The notes under the pieces: generated by a model
What the model saw: only the letters and a program-made list of their open reading frames with translations
The model's database searches: none
Told to the model about the DNA's origin: nothing
Virus record (IMG/VR): IMGVR_UViG_3300017744_000077
Span: 1 to 32,343 of that record
Source of the DNA: a virus
DNA: 32,343 nucleotides
Direction: 5' to 3' (one strand)
Made by a program: the position numbers and the translations under genes
Part shown: one piece after another, positions 27,747 to 32,343 of the stretch
Numbering within the stretch: the stretch's first letter is position 1
How the letters are laid out: every line of letters starts with the position of its first letter

Positions 27747-29747
27747 ATGGCAGAATACGACGAAAATAAAAGTAAACCTCAAATTTCCAGAGAATTATTT
27801 AGAAGATGGAGAGACGCTAGGCAGCAATGGGACGCCGAAGCTAGAAATGCGGTAGACTTTACACTTGGGAATCATTTTACAGAAGAAGAATCTACAGCTT
27901 TACAATCTGTGGGTCAAGCAGACTTTGTTATAGACAGAGTTTATGCAGCAGTTGACAAATTAAAATCTTTGTTAACAGCTAGACCTGCTAGATTTTCTGC
28001 TATTGCTAGAGAAGATTCTGATAATAAGCTTTCTAATATATGGAAAACAATATTAGAGTACGTTTGGGACATATCAAACGGAGACTCTACTTTTAAACAA
28101 GTAGTACACGATTACGCTGTCACTGGTTTAGGGTACATGTATGTATATGTAGACCCAGAAGCCGACTATGGAAGAGGTGAAGTAAAATATACTCACGTCG
28201 ACCCTTTCAGAGTATATGTAGACCCTGCATCAAGAGATAGGTTCTTTAACGATGCATCAGGAATTATATTGTCTACGTTCTTAACAAGACAGCAAGTTTT
28301 AGATTTATATCCTCAGTTAGAAGAATCTATTGACGATATAGAGGTTGGAGTTAATTCATTATACGGAGAAGACTATCCTTCTTCAAGCTTAAAGAATTCT
28401 CAAAATGTACTTACTCCAGCAGAAGCAAAGAATTTAGATTACAATGTTAATCAAAAATATCAGATATTAGATAGGTTTTATAAATTAAAAGTTCCTTTCT
28501 ATAGAATATTTAATGCTATAGATGGAAGCGAAAAAATCGTAGACCCTGATGTATATTCTGTTATTATAGAAGATGAACAGACTATAGCTGCAATAGAAAG
28601 AGGTGCTATAGAAGTAGAAGAAGTAATGCAAACAAGAATTGCACAATGTAGTACAATTGGAGATGTTTTATTATATGAACGTATTTTAAATACAGATATA
28701 TATCCAGTTGTTCCCTTTGCAAATATTTGGACTAATACTCCCTATCCAAAGTCGGATGTGAACAAGGTTAAGGACTCTCAAAGGCTTTTAAATAAGTTAT
28801 TCTCTTTAACCTTGTCGCACGCTCAGTCTGCAGCTGGATTAAAACTTTTAATTCCAGAAGGTAGTGTTGATAGTGTTAGTCAGTTAGAAAAAGATTGGGC
28901 AAACCCAAACGCGGTTATAGAATATAATCCAGAGTTTGGTGAGCCTCACTACCCACAACCAGCTCCTTTAACTAGTGAGTTTTACTATTTAATAGATAGG
29001 GTAGAGAAATATATAGATTTAAATTTTGGGATACCTGAATTATTACAAGGATTTAAGGACGGGGCTCCTGAATCTGTTAGAGGAACCGCTCTTTTATCAG
29101 AGATGGGAGAATCTAGAGGTAAATCTAAATTAAGAGATATTGAGTCAAGTTTATCTATGGTAGGTCAAGTTGTTTATAACTTAGCTAAAGACCATTATAA
29201 ATTTGCAAAGACTTTTAGAATTGTACAACCAAACAATGATATTACTGAATTTGCAGTTAATATGAGATTGTATGATGATAAGAAGAATGAAATAGCGACC
29301 ATGAAGAATGATATTCAACTAGGTCAACATGACATTCGCATAATATCAGGTTCAACTTTACCAAGTAACAAGGTGGCAGAATATAATATGTACCTTGATG
29401 CTTACAAGTTAGGCCTGGTAGACGATGTTGAGGTTTTGAAAAAAAGCGAAATCTTCGACAAAGAAGGTGTTCTTCAAAGAAAAGGTGCAATGGCACAAAT
29501 GCAACAGTATATTACACAGCTTGAAAATCAAGTAAAGAAACTGAGTGGCGATTTACAAACATCTGAACGTGAGCAGGTATCTGCTAGAAAACGTACAGAG
29601 GTTGAGAAGTTTAAATCTGGGTTAAACGAGATTTCTTCTGCCAGCAAGGTTAAAGAAAAAGAAAAGGTAATGCAGTTAGGCAATTTGGTAGACCGAATGA
29701 ATCAATCTTTGGAGGAAGATAATAACGAACCTGGTTCCGAGCAATAA
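27747..29747 (+). CDS. Portal protein
   Basis: 666 residues, of the long portal type. Features: N-terminal helical wing (RELFRRWRDARQQWDAEARN), YVWDISNGDSTFKQVVHDYA, then the conserved GLGYMYVYVDPEADYGRGEV and HVDPFRVYVDPASRDRFFND, typical of P22/SPP1-like phage portals. The stem-crown part follows (ESVRGTALLSEMGESRGKSK), and a C-terminal coiled coil (MQQYITQLENQVKKLSGDLQ) ends in an acidic tail. It forms the dodecameric ring for DNA entry and tail joining. TTAGGA lies five bases before the ATG. Confidence 0.9.
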   Translation: MAEYDENKSKPQISRELFRRWRDARQQWDAEARNAVDFTLGNHFTEEESTALQSVGQADFVIDRVYAAVDKLKSLLTARPARFSAIAREDSDNKLSNIWKTILEYVWDISNGDSTFKQVVHDYAVTGLGYMYVYVDPEADYGRGEVKYTHVDPFRVYVDPASRDRFFNDASGIILSTFLTRQQVLDLYPQLEESIDDIEVGVNSLYGEDYPSSSLKNSQNVLTPAEAKNLDYNVNQKYQILDRFYKLKVPFYRIFNAIDGSEKIVDPDVYSVIIEDEQTIAAIERGAIEVEEVMQTRIAQCSTIGDVLLYERILNTDIYPVVPFANIWTNTPYPKSDVNKVKDSQRLLNKLFSLTLSHAQSAAGLKLLIPEGSVDSVSQLEKDWANPNAVIEYNPEFGEPHYPQPAPLTSEFYYLIDRVEKYIDLNFGIPELLQGFKDGAPESVRGTALLSEMGESRGKSKLRDIESSLSMVGQVVYNLAKDHYKFAKTFRIVQPNNDITEFAVNMRLYDDKKNEIATMKNDIQLGQHDIRIISGSTLPSNKVAEYNMYLDAYKLGLVDDVEVLKKSEIFDKEGVLQRKGAMAQMQQYITQLENQVKKLSGDLQTSEREQVSARKRTEVEKFKSGLNEISSASKVKEKEKVMQLGNLVDRMNQSLEEDNNEPGSEQ

Positions 29748-29775
29748 AGCTAAATCAGGAGAGGAGAAAAAAACA

Positions 29776-30549
29776 ATGGCAAAAGAACAAGAACAACAAC
29801 AGGTTGAAAAGCAAGACCCAATAGTAGAATCTGTGGTGGAAGAAAGTCTTTCATTACAAGAGGATATCGTTGAAAATGGTGTAGAAGCATCAGAAGAAGT
29901 GAATTGGGAAGTAGAAGCTAAAAAGTTTCAATCAATGTACGACAAAAAAACGGCAGAACATGAGAATCTTAGACAGGAATCAGATGATTTGATTCAATTA
30001 AGAGATACTTTAAATTCTAGACCGGAACTAGTAGACGTAATTGAAAAAAATCTTGCTGGAGAATCAGTTGAGGGCAAAAAAACGGAACAAAGTACAACTC
30101 CGGAAAGTTTTGACCCTTGGGACGCCTACTACAAGCCTGAATCTGAATCCTACAAATTTAGAGTAGGACAAGAGAAAAAGCTTGTACATGAAACAGTAGA
30201 TAACGAACTAGCTAAACTACAAAATCAGATGGCGATGAATAATTTAAAATCAGAATTAGTTTCAGAACATAATCTTGGAAAAGAAGATGCAGAAAGGTTT
30301 TTACAATTTGCGACTACACCAAAAGCTAACCTTCCAATTGAAACACTTATTAAAGTGTGGAAAGAAAAAGAAGGTAAGTCTAGTGGAGTAAAAACAGAAA
30401 ATGAAAACTTAGCTGCTGTTCAAAAAGCTAAATCTATTCCTAAACCAGCAGGAGTACTTCAGGGCGGTAAACAACCGGAAAAATCTGAAGGAGACCAGGT
30501 TTGGGAAAGAATTATGAAAACCGGAAGAGGCGGTAGGTTAGCTAAATAA
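29776..30549 (+). CDS. Capsid scaffold protein
   Basis: 257 residues, highly acidic and helical, with Gln/Glu-rich N-terminus (KEQEQQQVEKQDPIVESVVE), long helical middle (FQSMYDKKTAEHENLRQESD) and a basic C-terminus (RIMKTGRGGRLAK) that may contact the capsid protein, as in many scaffolds. It directs procapsid assembly and leaves before packaging. Its place between portal and capsid gene is the classical scaffold position. GGAGAGGAG precedes the ATG. Confidence 0.8.
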   Translation: MAKEQEQQQVEKQDPIVESVVEESLSLQEDIVENGVEASEEVNWEVEAKKFQSMYDKKTAEHENLRQESDDLIQLRDTLNSRPELVDVIEKNLAGESVEGKKTEQSTTPESFDPWDAYYKPESESYKFRVGQEKKLVHETVDNELAKLQNQMAMNNLKSELVSEHNLGKEDAERFLQFATTPKANLPIETLIKVWKEKEGKSSGVKTENENLAAVQKAKSIPKPAGVLQGGKQPEKSEGDQVWERIMKTGRGGRLAK

Positions 30550-30566
30550 CAGTTTAGGAGACTAAA

Positions 30567-31940
30567 ATGGCTATAAATAGCGGAATACTAAAAGCTTCCA
30601 ATGTTACAGCTGCGGCATCAAGTGCCGGTTATGGGCAGGCCCCAGACCAAAGAAAACTGTATGATTTCTCTGATAGAGTTGCGGAATTAACTCCAGAAGA
30701 ATCACCTTTTTTCACTTACTTGGCGAATGTTTCTAAGGTTGCGACTGATGATAATGTTTTCAGATTTCTTGAAAACAGAACTCAAATCAATCACACCGAT
30801 AGAAGCTTCTTATTAGCAGCAGATGTAAATGGCGGTTCAGCAGTTGAAAAAAATGTAGTTTACGCTTTCACCGTAGATACAGCAGCAGGAGCTGCAGTAG
30901 AATTCCTTACAAAAGGAATGGTTTTTGCAGTAAACTCTTTAGATACAGCAGCAGGATATACTCAAGTCTTAGTAAGAGTTGAATCAGGACCAACAGCAGT
31001 TGGCTCAACTTCAACCTTCCAAGGTAGAGTAATCGGATTATCTGATGCGAATACAGCGACTGGTTATAATGTAGTTTCAGACAATGATGTTGCCCAAATT
31101 ATTGGTACATCATTTGAAGAAGGAACAGCATCACCAGACACTTTTTCAGACACATTAGATGACGGATTTGGTTATACACAAATCTTTAAAACAGCTTGTG
31201 AACTAACAAACACAGCAATCGCAACACGTCACCGTGGATATGCGAATGAGTTTGATAGAATATGGGCTCAGAAATTACGCGAGCATAAAATTGACATCGA
31301 AAGAGCTATGCTTTTCGGTCAAAAAGCTCGTTACCAAGGCGTTCAGTATACTGAAGGTTTGGTAGGAAATATCTTAAAAAATGTTGCACCAGTAGCAGAC
31401 GACTCTGCATTATCTTATTCTTCAGGAAAAGGATATTACAGAAGTACAACTACAGCTGAGTTAACATATGATAGATTACTATCAGACATGGAAGTTATAT
31501 TTGACCCAGCAAGAGGCGGAGCAAGTGAAAAACTTGTTATGGCTTCTTTGCCGGTAATTTCATTTTTTAACAAAATGGGCGACGGTGCGTTTATTGATGC
31601 ATCAGTTGGTCACGCAAATGGTCCTTACAGAGTAAACATGGATAACGTAGAAGGTTCATTCGGACACAAGTTAATGGAAATTAACACTGTGCACGGAAGT
31701 ATGTTCTTAGTTAAACAACCACTCTTTAGAGGAATGGCAAGCGGAATGATGCTTATGGCTGACATGAGTCAGTTAGCATACAGACCGTTAGTAGGTAATG
31801 GTTTAAATCGTGATACTCAAATCATGACAAATGTACAAAGTGCAGATGAAGACTTGAGAAAAGACATGATTCTTACAGAAGCAGGTCTTGAAATTACATT
31901 ACCAGAATCTCACGCTCTATATAACGTGGAGGGACTGTAA
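30567..31940 (+). CDS. Major capsid protein, HK97-fold-type
   Basis: 457 residues. DFSDRVAELTPEESPFFTYL (32-51) and RFLENRTQINHTDRSF are characteristic of a family of phage major head proteins (SU10/DUF5309-like), with HK97-like A-domain strands in the C-terminal half (KLVMASLPVISFFNKMGDGA; MFLVKQPLFRGMASGMMLMA). The first 30 residues would be the N-arm. It forms the shell. GGAG precedes the ATG; one base separates its stop from the next start codon. Confidence 0.9.
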   Translation: MAINSGILKASNVTAAASSAGYGQAPDQRKLYDFSDRVAELTPEESPFFTYLANVSKVATDDNVFRFLENRTQINHTDRSFLLAADVNGGSAVEKNVVYAFTVDTAAGAAVEFLTKGMVFAVNSLDTAAGYTQVLVRVESGPTAVGSTSTFQGRVIGLSDANTATGYNVVSDNDVAQIIGTSFEEGTASPDTFSDTLDDGFGYTQIFKTACELTNTAIATRHRGYANEFDRIWAQKLREHKIDIERAMLFGQKARYQGVQYTEGLVGNILKNVAPVADDSALSYSSGKGYYRSTTTAELTYDRLLSDMEVIFDPARGGASEKLVMASLPVISFFNKMGDGAFIDASVGHANGPYRVNMDNVEGSFGHKLMEINTVHGSMFLVKQPLFRGMASGMMLMADMSQLAYRPLVGNGLNRDTQIMTNVQSADEDLRKDMILTEAGLEITLPESHALYNVEGL

Positions 31941-31941
31941 G

Positions 31942-32343
31942 ATGAAATCAGACTACTTAAACAGCAATAGTGGTGTTAGCAACCTTGACCTTAAAATTGT
32001 TAAGGTTAACGCAGATTGTGCTTTAACTGATGCACATAGTGGTTCTTACATCTTAGTAAACCCTACAGCAACAACAGAAATTGACCTACCAGCTTTAGCT
32101 AGTGTGGCAATTGGATGGCATTGCTCAATCATTTTAACAGAAGATACAGACGGTAGTGATACTGGAATGAATCAAAAAGTCAACATTGACTTTGGCTCAG
32201 GAAATGATGTCGTTGGTCTTATAGGTGATACTGGAGACGGTACTGCTGGAGATATGGCTGTTAATAACGATGACTTTATTGCTTGTTCTGCAAGCGCAAG
32301 TCCTGGAGATATGTTTGATATCTTTACAGATGGCGAAAGATGG
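31942..32343 (+). CDS. Head decoration or fibre-type protein, 3' truncated by the window edge
   Basis: 134 residues are visible from ATG 31942 to the window end with no stop. The sequence MKSDYLNSNSGVSNLDLKIV, then GSYILVNPTATTEIDLPALA and WHCSIILTEDTDGSD, is beta-rich and Gly/Asp/Thr-rich, the look of head decoration or fibre proteins of marine phages. The start is one base after the capsid stop. It is likely a head-associated protein or connector; the rest lies beyond the window. Confidence 0.6.
   Translation, partial: MKSDYLNSNSGVSNLDLKIVKVNADCALTDAHSGSYILVNPTATTEIDLPALASVAIGWHCSIILTEDTDGSDTGMNQKVNIDFGSGNDVVGLIGDTGDGTAGDMAVNNDDFIACSASASPGDMFDIFTDGERW

Noticed and set aside
1-32343. Temperate life style
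   Set aside because: No integrase, excisionase, CI-like repressor or attachment site was recognised; the RHH protein alone is not evidence for lysogeny.

Overview
The window is an AT-rich stretch of a tailed double-stranded DNA phage genome (Caudoviricetes). It holds a terminase pair, portal, scaffold and HK97-fold-type capsid protein, a lysozyme-like protein, very large virion proteins and a phage replication/recombination block. No integrase, CI-like repressor, tRNA or rRNA gene is visible, so a lytic life style is likely. A 1579-residue protein among several 200-370-residue structural proteins, just after a lysozyme-like gene, resembles the ejection-protein block of podoviruses. No tape-measure or tail-sheath gene is seen, but part of the tail module lies outside the window. 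The low GC and gene set recall marine podophages; the host cannot be read from the sequence. Both window edges cut structural genes, so the missing tail genes probably join the two ends.

Layout. (1) 1-9880, rightward: end of a tail/fibre-type protein, a hidden 42-aa ORF, a lysozyme-like protein, three mid-size virion proteins, the 1579-aa protein, and two more proteins, the last with an ADP-ribosyltransferase-like motif pattern. (2) 9877-20969, leftward: DnaB-type helicase, a zinc-ribbon protein, two small PD-(D/E)XK-type proteins, an SSB-like protein, a Rad52-like annealing protein, a Cas4/RecB-type Fe-S nuclease, a ribbon-helix-helix protein, a run of small acidic or zinc-binding proteins, then an amidoligase with six CxxC pairs next to a class II glutamine amidotransferase, and small unknown genes. 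(3) 20970-22924, control region: divergent promoters, one rightward gene flanked by strong hairpins, a two-gene leftward cassette with its own promoter and terminator, and about 600 nt without genes. (4) 22925-32343, rightward: HExxH metallopeptidase-like protein, a DUF1599/Nmad1-like protein, an HTH-DEDD exonuclease, TerS, a zinc-ribbon protein, a gamma-glutamylcyclotransferase-like protein, TerL, an intrinsic terminator, portal, scaffold, major capsid protein and a cut head gene.

How it works together. The leftward block makes a recombination-centred replication kit (helicase, SSB, annealing protein, exonuclease, resolvase-type nucleases). No DNA or RNA polymerase is in the window, so host enzymes are probably used. 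The rightward blocks package DNA and build the particle.

Most unusual points: an amidoligase, a glutamine amidotransferase-type thiol enzyme and an AIG2-like cyclotransferase in one phage, the combination known from predicted peptide amide-ligation systems; what reads as complete absence of GATC; a nested structured RNA candidate at 12357-12426; and two promoter copies with an identical 14-mer exactly 22 nt before start codons that lack a ribosome-binding site, suggesting leaderless early transcripts. Many small genes under 60 codons fill the apparent gaps and are listed.
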